Positions 1-7,930 of a stretch of DNA of 35,000 nt are shown here, one piece after another. Within the stretch, counting starts at the first letter, position 1. Each line of letters starts with the position of its first letter. The translations under genes and the position numbers were made by a program. The notes below the pieces were generated by a model. It ran no database searches. It worked only from the letters and a program-made list of their open reading frames with translations, and was not told the DNA's origin. Source of the DNA: Strigamia acuminata (taxonomy: Eukaryota > Arthropoda > Chilopoda > Geophilomorpha > Linotaeniidae); NCBI GenBank assembly GCA_949358305.1, contig CASHSZ010000114.1, positions 1 through 35,000 of the forward strand, read 5' to 3'.

Positions 1-547
1 AAATGGATCGTAACACGAACGAAACGAACATCGTCGGCCGCGCCCATATGGTGGCCGACGACGAACGTTCGTAACGACGAAACGAAAACTCTATGACAAA
101 ATCTGAGCACACCAAACGAAAGAGCACACCGGAATTAGTACAAAACAATACTAAAACACAACAAAACTACCATAAAAAGGTGAAAACGAAACGTTAGAAG
201 TTCTGAAATAATAAGACTAGGAATTGAAAAATGACGTCACGCGTATAGCGTAACTGTGCTGCATTTCGACGAATGCACTCAAAAATGCCGTACAACAAGA
301 AAAATGCATTAGAATTGATAAAATAAAACAAAATACGCAATAAAATACTGAAAATAAGTGACAATAAATTGAATTATCCCATTTCACAACACTAAAACAC
401 TAAATAACATTGAAAAAGTTTAATAAGTCAAAATTCCTGCAAAGTGAAAAATAAAACACTAAAGGAAAATTAAACAAATCAAAGCAAATTAGTAATATTT
501 ATTGACACAATCTCAGCACAACAATTCTTCCACGCTGTCTTGCAACA
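1..547 (-). repeat. 3' LTR of BEL/Pao copy 1, partial
   Basis: This is the start (sense direction) of the 3' LTR, ending on the plus strand at GCAACA (542-547). It matches 7692-8238 base for base with a constant offset of 7691. It contains the CRE TGACGTCA (232-239) and the conserved hairpin (20-71). The promoter and ATTAAA region of this LTR lies outside the window. Confidence 0.93.
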
Positions 548-600
548 GCGAATTGCCGGCGAGAGAACAGAGAAGAGAAAACACAACGAGCTCAAACAAA
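548..600 (-). other. Gag-pol to 3' LTR spacer with pyrimidine tract instead of a polypurine tract
   Basis: In the sense direction this 53-bp spacer runs from the gag-pol stop to the LTR. It is pyrimidine-rich (positions 583-561 read as C/T runs) and ends in GCCGGCAATTCG next to the LTR. LTR elements normally have a purine-rich plus-strand primer here. Copy 2 has the same arrangement at 22462-22521. Positions 574-583 are exactly repeated in inverted orientation at 5835-5844, across the gag start. Confidence 0.7.
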
Positions 601-3600
601 TCAGTCCAGTTCAAGAGCTCTCACATGCTTAACTGATCTTTTCAGTTCACGTCCATCTGGAAGCACTACTTTAATGACTCGAGTAAAACCATCCTCACCT
701 GGAAAAATCTCCTTTATCCGGGCAAGTGGCCAAAAATAGGGATTTGTTCCTATTTTTTCTAACAACACGATCTGATTCACTTTGGGGTTTTTGAAATTTT
801 TACCGCCTTTGGTCTCGTAAAAATTTCGCAATTGCATAAGGTAACTTTTTCTCCACACTCTCCAAAATTCCCAAATGAACTGTCTTCGTTTAATGTCTAA
901 TTTTCTTAAATCTGTCTTTTTGATAGCACTCAATTTTTTGTTTATAAGGTATTTTGGTAAACCACCGGTTAAAAAATTTTCAGGTGCCAAAATTCTGCCT
1001 CCATCAACACTGTCGGGAACGTAGGATAAAGGTCTTGAATTTAATACGGAACTAATTTCCAAAGCTAAGGTTTGAAGAGTCTCCAAATCAACGGTATATC
1101 GAAGCAAAGTTTTTCGAAGTTTATCTTTAACTGAACGGACAAGGCGTTCCCATGCCCCTCCCATCCAGGGGGACAGTGGTGGAATAAAAGTCCATAACAC
1201 TCTTTTTTCCGATAGGAAAGTCTGTATGTCCTTGTGGCCAATGAGCTTGCCCCATGATTGTAACTCCACACTACCACGTTCGAATGTTTTGCTATTATCT
1301 GAGAATATTTTGGCAGGATATCCAAAGCGAGCTCCAAATCTTCGCATTGCTAACAAAAACTTGGGAACAGAAAGGTCTTCGGACACTTCTAAATGTAGGC
1401 TTCTTGTCACCATACACGTGAATAAAAGAATATAAACCTTTTTCCGTTCTTTTTTGTTGTTGCCAACATAAATGGGTCCAAGATGATCAATTCCAGTGTG
1501 TTGGAATGGAGCCGCTGGAGTTACACGTTCAGTGGGAAGGTCACCAGTAGAAGGGTTATTTCTCGCAAGTTTAGCACGTCTGCAAATTGCACATTCTCGA
1601 ATAACTGTTTGAATTGTTTTCCTTCCTCTTATGATCCAAAATTGTTCACGTAAGTGATAAAGGGTTTCACTAATATCACCGTGAAGTAGTTCTAGATGTG
1701 CCTTTCTGATCAACAGTCGTGTTATCCAACTATCGTAATGTAAAATAATCGGATAGACTTCATCAAATGTCAATAAAGATTTTTTCAAACGGCTATGAAG
1801 TCTAAGTAATCCATTTTCGTCAATAAAGAGTTCGAAATTCCTCAAAGTGGAATGTTTGCTCAATTCCCTTTTGTTTTTCACGTCTTCAACTTCCTCCAAA
1901 AAATGTAATTTCTGCGAAAGTTTTAAGATCTTCAGTTGGTTTGCCTCCAACTCGAGTGGCGAGAGGGGCTCACCGCGAACAAGTTGATTTTTCCATCTCA
2001 TTATGTAGGAAAACACTCTCAAAAGTCGGTTGTAATTGCTAAAACGTCGGAAAAATTTGTAAATAAAATTCTCTTTTACTTGAATAGTCATAACAATTAA
2101 TTTTCTTTCTTCATCGGGTGGGTTTTCCTGTATAACTTCCTTCTTTTCCAGTTTTGAAACATCAACTCCGTCCCACCAAAGTTTGTTGTTCATCAATGTT
2201 TTTGAGTTGTGTGGACGGGTCAATAGGTCAGCTGGGTTGAATTCGGTTGGCACATGAGACCATTGTTCAGGCTTGGAAAAGGAAATAATTTCCTGAACAC
2301 GGTTTGAGACATACGGTTTCCATGCATTTTTGTCTGAATTAATCCAGGCGAGTGTGATAGTGGAGTCCGAGTAGTAACGAACTTCAGTGACGGGGTATCC
2401 AGGAAGAAAGTTCTCGAGCAGATATTTTGTCATTCTGACTCCAACCACTGCTGCTGTTAATTCGAGTCGAGGAAGAGTAACCTTTTTGGCCGGCGCAATT
2501 CGGCATTTACTTAACAACAATGTTCTTTTGCCCTCCACGTTGACGACAAAAATCGTGCAGCCAAATGCTTTTGTGCTGGCGTCACAAAAAACTTCTAGGG
2601 TTATTTCCTGACCTGAATAAGTATTTAACCAACGTTGAACTTTTAGTTCCTTGAGTTGTTGGATGTCGGAATTCCATTCTTCAATTTCTTTTTTCTCTGA
2701 ATCAAGAATCTTTTCATCCCATTTTTTCGTCCGAGCCCAGATCACTTGAATGAGCAATTTCATTTGCAGAATCACAGGAGCCAAGAGTCCCATGGGATCA
2801 AAAATTGAAGCTAAAAATGAGACAACTTCTCGCTTTGTAATCGGAATTTTTTCAATTTTCGGTATTTTAAACATTATCATGTCCTTTTCTGTGTCCCACA
2901 GTATGCCGAGCATTTTAATGATTCCAAGACTAGAAAATTCCTCGCCCCGCATGTGGAATCCCTCTTTTTTCAAGTTCTCGAAGACGTCTTTACTGCAAGT
3001 CGCCCACTTCACAAGGGGAAGTTTTCCGCTGTCTAAAATCATTTTTAATCTCTCGCAATGTGTCGTCGTGTCGGCTGGAAAATCTCCTCCAGATGTTAAG
3101 TCATCCATAAAAATTCCATCATCTAGCGCATCAACTTCTTTTGCGTGTGTTTTCTCGAATTGTTTTGCATGTTTTCGAATGGTGGCGCATAGGAGGAATG
3201 GTGAGGAAATAACACCAAAGGGCACGACGATCATTCTCAGGATCATAATGTTGTTCCACAGGTTTTGCCACGAATAAGGCTGCTTAAAATAATCACGAGC
3301 CACCCACAGAAAGCGTAAAAAGTTTCTTTGAGTCGGGTTGATCATAACCTGCAGAAATGCCTGCTTGATATCCGCTATTATCGGGATGCAATATAGACGA
3401 AATCTCACAACAACAAGAATTAAGTCAGGGTTGAGGGAAGGTCCCGGAAATAAACAGTCATTGAGGGAAAGTTTTCCCTTCTTGGATGAAGACGCGTTAA
3501 ACACGACTCTAAATTTGGAAGTATCTCGATCCTCCTTTATGACGGGGTGGTGAGGTATATTATATATCCCCTTCTTGAGAAAACGTTCCTCCTTTGGGAC

Positions 3601-5835
3601 TTCCTCCGCGTGATTTTCCTCGATGTACTGCCACATTGAGTCGTCGTAACGTTTTTTATAGTCCTCATTTGCATCGATTCGTTTAAGCGTGTTGGCTAAT
3701 TGGTTCATGGCGAGTTCCCAGTTGGATTCTAAGTCAGTTTCTTGTCCATTAAAGGGAAGCATCACTTCATATCTTCCGTCGTCAAGACGTTTCGTTGTGG
3801 CTTCAAAGCGATCTCTTGTGAAATCGGATTCTTTTTCACCAGCATTTATACCAATTGCCTCCAAATTCCACAATTTGTCCAACTTCTCATTTATGTCAAC
3901 GTTGCAAGTGTTGCAACACGTGGTTAAGTCTGCTTCATCATCAAACAAATCTGTGTTTCCTGCCGCTCCTGTCAGAACCCATCCAAATAAAGTGTTGATT
4001 AGTCCAAGGTCGGCGTTGACTTTTTTCTTGCCATCCTTAACGACCTTCCACCACACGTCGACTCCTAAAAGAATGTCTATTTGGGAAGTCTTCGCGGGTA
4101 GGTCTTCAGCAAGTTCCAGATTCAATTTTTTCACTTTGTCTATTACCGACGCATTTAAAATGCCCTGTACTTTTGGCAAATTCTCAACTGAAAGCATCGA
4201 CAATTTCAAGTCCTGATTGTCATTCTTGCTTTGCAAAATAACATTAAACACGTCATAGTCTGTGGCAGCAGGCTTTGAGTCGTTGAACCGTTGCGTGGTT
4301 GCAGAAATACTGCCGCACTTTGTCAATTTCAGTCTATGCACAAGTTCTGTCGTAATGAATGATCGGTGGCTTCCTGGGTCGATCATGCCTCTGATGTGAT
4401 GTGAACCACCATTTCTTGTCTTAAGATCGGCAGTGAAGATCATTAGTTGAAGAGTCGCGGAGATCGCGCACGAGACGTGTGTTGTCACTTGTGGCTCTTT
4501 GGGCTTCTCGACAACGCTTGATGAATTCTTCACATCTGACTTTCGGCAAATTGTGGAGTGGTGTCTTCCGCCACAATGTTTGCAGGAAAACTTCACTTTA
4601 CAGTCCCCGACGCGATGGCCAGTTCTAAAACAATTGAAGCAAAGTCTATTCTTTTTGATGATTTCAATCTTCGCATTAACTTCGAATTCCTTTTTGCATG
4701 AACCATTCAAATGGTCTTCTTCACAAAAAATACACTTGATGGTCTTCGAGTTGGAAGATTTGTTGTCTTGTTTGGACTCTCCGGACTTCACTTTAGCATT
4801 TGATTGCGGTTTAGAATCTTGAGTCGCAGCACACGTGGTCATGGAACCCTTTTGCTTGCTTTTTTCGGCTTCAGTCTTTTCTTTCTTCACTTTTTCAGAA
4901 TGAGAAGAATTGTCAGTTCTTTCCGCCATAGCTACTTCTTTCAAGAAAAAGTCAAGTAGTGTCATAATGTTTTTGTTTTGAATTCCATGCACTTGATAAA
5001 AACGCAATGCCATTTGATTTGGAAATTTGCTAATAATATCCGGCATGAGAAAAGCACCTGAAGTTTGTATGGGTATTTTCAACTGCTCAAGGAGTCTGAC
5101 GGTGGAAGAAATTTTGGTTAAATTTGTTCTTAATGCTTTAGTTGGATAGACACTCGTAACAATTTTCATTTCTCTAATTGATCTGATGAGGGCAGTTTGC
5201 TGTGCGTCCTCATCCCCGTAGTTCCTCTCCAACTCTTCACGAGCCAAATGGTATGATTCCTCGATCAAGGGAAAAGTTGAAATCAAAGTGGCTGCTTCGC
5301 CAACACACATTGTCTGTAGATATTGAAGCTTTTCCACGTCGCTCAAGTCTGGGTCCTTATGTACTGAAGTTTCAAAGTTACTTTTGAAAGTCTTGTATTT
5401 CAAAATGTCCCCATCGAACTTCACAGACTCCAATTTTGGCAACTTCTGGATTTTTCGGAAAGAAGCATTCATTGTCGTATGACCGCCAGATGCAGTTGAC
5501 ATATTTAGTCGTCCTCCCAGTGTAGGAAGGGACCGTTTCGATACTTCCCAACGTCCGCGGAGAAGATCCACTCTTGTTTGAACTGCCTCGAGTTTTTCAA
5601 TGGCTTCAAGATAAAATCCATGTTCAGAATGTATTTGAAGATCATTGAGTTCATTGACAGCACGTGTCTCTCGAATATTTGCTGTAGATAGCAGCGCCTC
5701 CAACTCTCCCGGGTCGCTGGTCTGCTCCGATACAGTCAGCAAAGCGGAGAGTGAAGTGAGTAGCGCTTCCCATCTTGTCTCCATAATTTCGAGTTGTTCT
5801 GGAGTAATCATGTTTTGCACGGAAGGATCTGCCAT
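601..5835 (-). CDS. gag-pol: BEL/Pao gag-pol polyprotein (copy 1), intact
   Basis: One uninterrupted 1744-codon frame, starting at the ATG at 5835 (MADPSVQNM) and ending in TGA. Domains in order: helical N-terminus (about 1-125); DUF1759-type Gag region (about 130-290); two zinc knuckles, CFNCFRTGHRVGDC at 399-412 and a second at 418-430, after an extra cysteine pair near 368; retropepsin-like DUF1758 protease with D486 in DPGS; reverse transcriptase with FMDD at 909-912; the Pao-specific peptidase A17-type segment; RNase H with D1085, E1125, D1157; integrase with an HHCC zinc finger (second His 1385, Cys 1415 and 1418) and catalytic D1450, D1513, E1563; C-terminal DUF5641-type domain (about 1640-1740). 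All catalytic residues I looked for are present. It should make a virus-like particle protein, copy RNA to DNA and integrate it. Gag and Pol share one frame, as is common in this group. Family assignment is very sure; domain borders are approximate. Confidence 0.96.
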   Translation of the reverse strand: MADPSVQNMITPEQLEIMETRWEALLTSLSALLTVSEQTSDPGELEALLSTANIRETRAVNELNDLQIHSEHGFYLEAIEKLEAVQTRVDLLRGRWEVSKRSLPTLGGRLNMSTASGGHTTMNASFRKIQKLPKLESVKFDGDILKYKTFKSNFETSVHKDPDLSDVEKLQYLQTMCVGEAATLISTFPLIEESYHLAREELERNYGDEDAQQTALIRSIREMKIVTSVYPTKALRTNLTKISSTVRLLEQLKIPIQTSGAFLMPDIISKFPNQMALRFYQVHGIQNKNIMTLLDFFLKEVAMAERTDNSSHSEKVKKEKTEAEKSKQKGSMTTCAATQDSKPQSNAKVKSGESKQDNKSSNSKTIKCIFCEEDHLNGSCKKEFEVNAKIEIIKKNRLCFNCFRTGHRVGDCKVKFSCKHCGGRHHSTICRKSDVKNSSSVVEKPKEPQVTTHVSCAISATLQLMIFTADLKTRNGGSHHIRGMIDPGSHRSFITTELVHRLKLTKCGSISATTQRFNDSKPAATDYDVFNVILQSKNDNQDLKLSMLSVENLPKVQGILNASVIDKVKKLNLELAEDLPAKTSQIDILLGVDVWWKVVKDGKKKVNADLGLINTLFGWVLTGAAGNTDLFDDEADLTTCCNTCNVDINEKLDKLWNLEAIGINAGEKESDFTRDRFEATTKRLDDGRYEVMLPFNGQETDLESNWELAMNQLANTLKRIDANEDYKKRYDDSMWQYIEENHAEEVPKEERFLKKGIYNIPHHPVIKEDRDTSKFRVVFNASSSKKGKLSLNDCLFPGPSLNPDLILVVVRFRLYCIPIIADIKQAFLQVMINPTQRNFLRFLWVARDYFKQPYSWQNLWNNIMILRMIVVPFGVISSPFLLCATIRKHAKQFEKTHAKEVDALDDGIFMDDLTSGGDFPADTTTHCERLKMILDSGKLPLVKWATCSKDVFENLKKEGFHMRGEEFSSLGIIKMLGILWDTEKDMIMFKIPKIEKIPITKREVVSFLASIFDPMGLLAPVILQMKLLIQVIWARTKKWDEKILDSEKKEIEEWNSDIQQLKELKVQRWLNTYSGQEITLEVFCDASTKAFGCTIFVVNVEGKRTLLLSKCRIAPAKKVTLPRLELTAAVVGVRMTKYLLENFLPGYPVTEVRYYSDSTITLAWINSDKNAWKPYVSNRVQEIISFSKPEQWSHVPTEFNPADLLTRPHNSKTLMNNKLWWDGVDVSKLEKKEVIQENPPDEERKLIVMTIQVKENFIYKFFRRFSNYNRLLRVFSYIMRWKNQLVRGEPLSPLELEANQLKILKLSQKLHFLEEVEDVKNKRELSKHSTLRNFELFIDENGLLRLHSRLKKSLLTFDEVYPIILHYDSWITRLLIRKAHLELLHGDISETLYHLREQFWIIRGRKTIQTVIRECAICRRAKLARNNPSTGDLPTERVTPAAPFQHTGIDHLGPIYVGNNKKERKKVYILLFTCMVTRSLHLEVSEDLSVPKFLLAMRRFGARFGYPAKIFSDNSKTFERGSVELQSWGKLIGHKDIQTFLSEKRVLWTFIPPLSPWMGGAWERLVRSVKDKLRKTLLRYTVDLETLQTLALEISSVLNSRPLSYVPDSVDGGRILAPENFLTGGLPKYLINKKLSAIKKTDLRKLDIKRRQFIWEFWRVWRKSYLMQLRNFYETKGGKNFKNPKVNQIVLLEKIGTNPYFWPLARIKEIFPGEDGFTRVIKVVLPDGRELKRSVKHVRALELD

Positions 5836-5844
5836 GTTTTCTCT

Positions 5845-5885
5845 CCTCTCACAAATTCACGGCTGCAAATTGCGAAAAGGAAGAT
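5845..5885 (-). promoter_or_regulatory. Candidate 3' splice site just upstream of gag-pol (copy 1)
   Basis: In the sense direction a pyrimidine-rich stretch (TTTTATCTTCCTTTTC) is followed by AATTTGCAG, with AG at 5864-5863 and CCG as the first exon bases. The ATG follows 27 nt later. Copy 2 has the matching pattern ending AATTTCACAG then CCG, 30 nt before its ATG. Conservation between two diverged leaders supports a used acceptor. No donor could be fixed. Confidence 0.5.
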
Positions 5886-6044
5886 AAAATCTCGTTTGAC
5901 AAAAAACACTTCGCTTTCAATTTTTTAAAAGAATAAAATTTGTTATTTTATCCCCCAAAAAATACACAGAATTTTTCAACGTTTAATTGCCCAAATGACA
6001 AAAAATCAATTGAAAATGCACAAGAATATCGAGTGTTTTGACAA

Positions 6045-6896
6045 TCAAGGATGCCAAAACAAACGAGCGACCTTGATCACGTATGAAAAACGTGACTCAA
6101 AAAGTCCTACACAAGTTTGAAATATTTTCGGCGATTCGTTTGGAACGAAATTCGCACGAAAATCACTATTAAATTTTAACGTTAATGACTGACAGCCCTT
6201 GCAATGAGAGACTGACCAGTAACTAGCTTCAAAAAATCTAAATCTCCCCTGGTTATGCCAGTTATATGGAGATGCATGCATAAAATTAAAGAAAACACTA
6301 AAACAAACTGCAATAAAATTCACTTTTACTAAATTTCCCTTAAGATTAGCATATGAAACAGCAATAACACCAAAAAGAATACCCAAAACAATACCCTCAT
6401 GCAAACAAAACCTCCAAAATAAATGCACTGAATGATAAAACACAAGAAAAGCAATAAATCCAGGGGCGAATCGACTTCTCAGCACAGCGCGTTGTGTTAT
6501 CCTTATCCAAGATGGCGACCGTAGAATCCCGCTGATGACACACAAAAGTTCGCACTCGACGCAAGAGCTGTCCCAGTCGTGACTGTTGTCACGTTGAACG
6601 GCGACACTCGTAGCAGACGACGAATCACGAACGTATTGTTCTCCCGTCGCAACAAACACGCGAAGAAACGTATTCAAAACGAACCGGAAAAACTCACTGA
6701 TTTCAGACGGAATCCTGGTCACGTGCACCACAAGAACGTATTCGATGTTGCGGTCTGTCAACACCAAACAGCTAGGAATGGGGTTGGGGCTATTTGAATT
6801 TCCCGCCTCTAAAAACTCAAGTGATCGTATTGTTAAATTCGTACGAAAACCGCGCTGAGAACACAAATCCGCACTGAAAACTATTGTTGAATGCAT
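6045..6896 (-). CDS. Accessory open frame upstream of gag-pol, unknown product (copy 1)
   Basis: A frame of about 283 codons from the first ATG (6896) to TGA (6045); it stays open upstream to 6932 but only with non-ATG codons. It begins inside the 5' LTR, crosses the LTR end and primer site, and ends in the leader. I recognise no family. It aligns with the 335-codon frame of copy 2: shared blocks include LTDRNIEY, YVRDSSSATS, RFAPG and LHEGIVLGI, and the middle is hydrophobic in both. Indels between the copies are mostly multiples of three through the middle part, then the frames drift apart near the end. Counting aligned codons by eye gives roughly 30 replacement against 12 silent changes, near the neutral expectation, so coding is unproven. 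A non-coding leader with conserved RNA signals is the alternative. Confidence 0.4.
   Translation of the reverse strand: MHSTIVFSADLCSQRGFRTNLTIRSLEFLEAGNSNSPNPIPSCLVLTDRNIEYVLVVHVTRIPSEISEFFRFVLNTFLRVFVATGEQYVRDSSSATSVAVQRDNSHDWDSSCVECELLCVISGILRSPSWIRITQRAVLRSRFAPGFIAFLVFYHSVHLFWRFCLHEGIVLGILFGVIAVSYANLKGNLVKVNFIAVCFSVFFNFMHASPYNWHNQGRFRFFEASYWSVSHCKGCQSLTLKFNSDFRANFVPNESPKIFQTCVGLFESRFSYVIKVARLFWHP
6711..6730 (-). other. Primer binding site, tRNA-His-like (copy 1)
   Basis: In the sense direction TGGTGCACGTGACCAGGAT starts 15 nt after the LTR end. From general knowledge the 3' end of animal tRNA-His has complement TGGTGCCGTGACCAGGATT; the site matches with one extra A. Copy 2 matches the same tRNA with an extra A at a different place. 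A minus-strand primer role is the standard model. Confidence 0.7.
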
Positions 6897-6972
6897 GGAG
6901 CATTGATGGGAACACCGTTGATTAATATCCAATGGAGTGCTGAATCAATGGCTAATCCAGGGAAAGGCTTAA

Positions 6973-6987
6973 CTACTCGCGCCACAT
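6973..6987 (-). CDS. Four-codon mini-uORF in the LTR (copy 1)
   Basis: ATG TGG CGC GAG TAG, about 70 nt after the predicted start site. Copy 2 has ATG TGT CGG GAG TAG at the same place. Such short frames can restrain downstream translation; here that is only inference. At least two other short upstream ATG frames precede the accessory frame in this copy. Confidence 0.35.
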   Translation of the reverse strand: MWRE

Positions 6988-7023
6988 TGCTTAAATAACA
7001 TGAAACGGGAGTAAAATTAAAAA

Positions 7024-7060
7024 CAACTTCTTTAATCTAAGTTAAACAGAAGAGTGATGA
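7024..7060 (-). promoter_or_regulatory. Initiator plus downstream promoter element, with ATTAAA (copy 1)
   Basis: Sense strand TCACTCT places A+1 at 7055, fitting the general initiator YYANWYY. AGTTG (7028-7024) begins exactly at +28, matching the downstream promoter element consensus RGWYV. ATTAAA (7036-7031) sits at +20 to +25. Copy 2 has the same three elements at the same +28 spacing. No TATA box is evident at -30. Confidence 0.55.
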
Positions 7061-7092
7061 AAATACATCAATTACATTGGTTCTTTTGGAAC

Positions 7093-7104
7093 CGCACATG
7101 CGCA
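7093..7104 (-). promoter_or_regulatory. NRF1-like site (copy 1 LTR)
   Basis: TGCGCATGTGCG on the sense strand is one base from the NRF1 palindrome TGCGCATGCGCA-type consensus and lies 38 nt upstream of the predicted start. The same 12 bases occur at 15847-15858 in copy 2, 39 nt upstream of its start. Confidence 0.5.
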
Positions 7105-7164
7105 GTAACCATTACGGCACGCGCCAAGCCGATAGCGGCGAAATACAATAACAAAAGAAACTCC

Positions 7165-7178
7165 GTTGTCATAGCAAC
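7165..7178 (-). promoter_or_regulatory. RFX X-box-like palindrome (copy 1 LTR)
   Basis: GTTGTCATAGCAAC on the plus strand differs by one base from the RFX consensus GTNRCC-N2-RGYAAC and is extended by CTCC/GGAG to 8-bp inverted arms. Copy 2 keeps GTTGCCATGACAAC at the same place, also one base off. Binding in this host is inferred. Confidence 0.5.
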
Positions 7179-7362
7179 GGAGGAAACGAAATCACAGCAA
7201 AGTTGTAGTTACATAAAAACTGCACGAAATAAAGATTGTGACATACTAAAATGATCACAAGAATACCAGGAATATTTAATCTAATCACAACAATAAGATC
7301 TGAAAAGTAAAACAGTGCAAACGGAGCAAAAACAATGATCGTCAAGCAGACGATCGAGACAG

Positions 7363-7367
7363 CCAAT
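7363..7367 (-). promoter_or_regulatory. CCAAT box (copy 1 LTR)
   Basis: AGCCAATCAG matches the NF-Y consensus well and lies about 310 nt upstream of the predicted start. Copy 2 has the matching TGATTGGCTA at 15591-15600. Confidence 0.4.
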
Positions 7368-7710
7368 CAGCGTCAAGCAAAATGATGTCATCAAAACATT
7401 TGAATTCCGAACGGAATAAAAATGCAAAAATAGCAAAGAATACAGGTGAAAACACTTCGAAATGAAATAATAAATAAGTATAATAGTATAATAAATTCAA
7501 AGCAAACGATTACATCATCAAAATTGCCGATAAATCAACATGGCGCCCAACGGTCACCTAATCGGCGGCAAAGCAACACAGTTTGAAAATACAAGTTTAA
7601 GATTTGAATAAAAACACCTGACAATGTTGAAATAAATATAGGAAATATAATTTCCCGAACAAAACCACACTATTTAATCAAAACTACACAGAAATGGATC
7701 GTAACACGAA

Positions 7711-7762
7711 CGAAACGAACATCGTCGGCCGCGCCCATATGGTGGCCGACGACGAACGTTCG
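7711..7762 (-). promoter_or_regulatory. Conserved GC-rich hairpin in the LTR (copy 1; also 20-71)
   Basis: A 52-nt inverted repeat. The inner stem TCGTCGGCC pairs with GGCCGACGA (9 bp) around a 13-nt loop, followed by a 2x2 internal loop and an outer stem with one bulge. Copy 2 keeps the fold with a C-G to T-A double change and a G.U pair. The role is unknown; regulator binding or an RNA element are both possible. Confidence 0.6.
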
Positions 7763-7922
7763 TAACGACGAAACGAAAACTCTATGACAAAATCTGAGCA
7801 CACCAAACGAAAGAGCACACCGGAATTAGTACAAAACAATACTAAAACACAACAAAACTACCATAAAAAGGTGAAAACGAAACGTTAGAAGTTCTGAAAT
7901 AATAAGACTAGGAATTGAAAAA

Positions 7923-7930
7923 TGACGTCA
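7923..7930. promoter_or_regulatory. CRE palindrome TGACGTCA (copy 1 LTR; also 232-239)
   Basis: A perfect CREB/ATF site within TGACGTCACGCGT, kept in copy 2 as ACGCGTGACGTCA (15019-15026 and 22838-22845). It is far (about 870 nt) from the predicted start, so it would act as an enhancer. Confidence 0.5.

Larger units (their letters stand above)
5836..6745 (-). other. Leader of BEL/Pao copy 1, between 5' LTR and gag-pol
   Basis: A 910-bp untranslated leader by the usual model. It holds the primer site (6711-6730), most of the accessory open frame (6045-6896) and an acceptor-like splice site at 5863-5864. It carries one copy of the AT-rich block with GGGGGATAAAAT that is doubled in copy 2. Nothing else recognisable was seen. 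Confidence 0.8.

Noticed and set aside
2750-4216. Several frames of 70-175 codons antisense to gag-pol
   Set aside because: Shadows of the long conserved coding frame; codon bias on the sense strand explains them and no family is recognised.
6711-6730. tRNA gene fragment
   Set aside because: Only the 3' end complement matches tRNA-His and its place after the LTR identifies it as a primer site.
7169-7366. 65-codon hydrophobic frame in the copy 1 LTR
   Set aside because: Begins at a non-ATG codon and is not kept to the same extent in copy 2, where the matching frame stops earlier; it overlaps promoter motifs.
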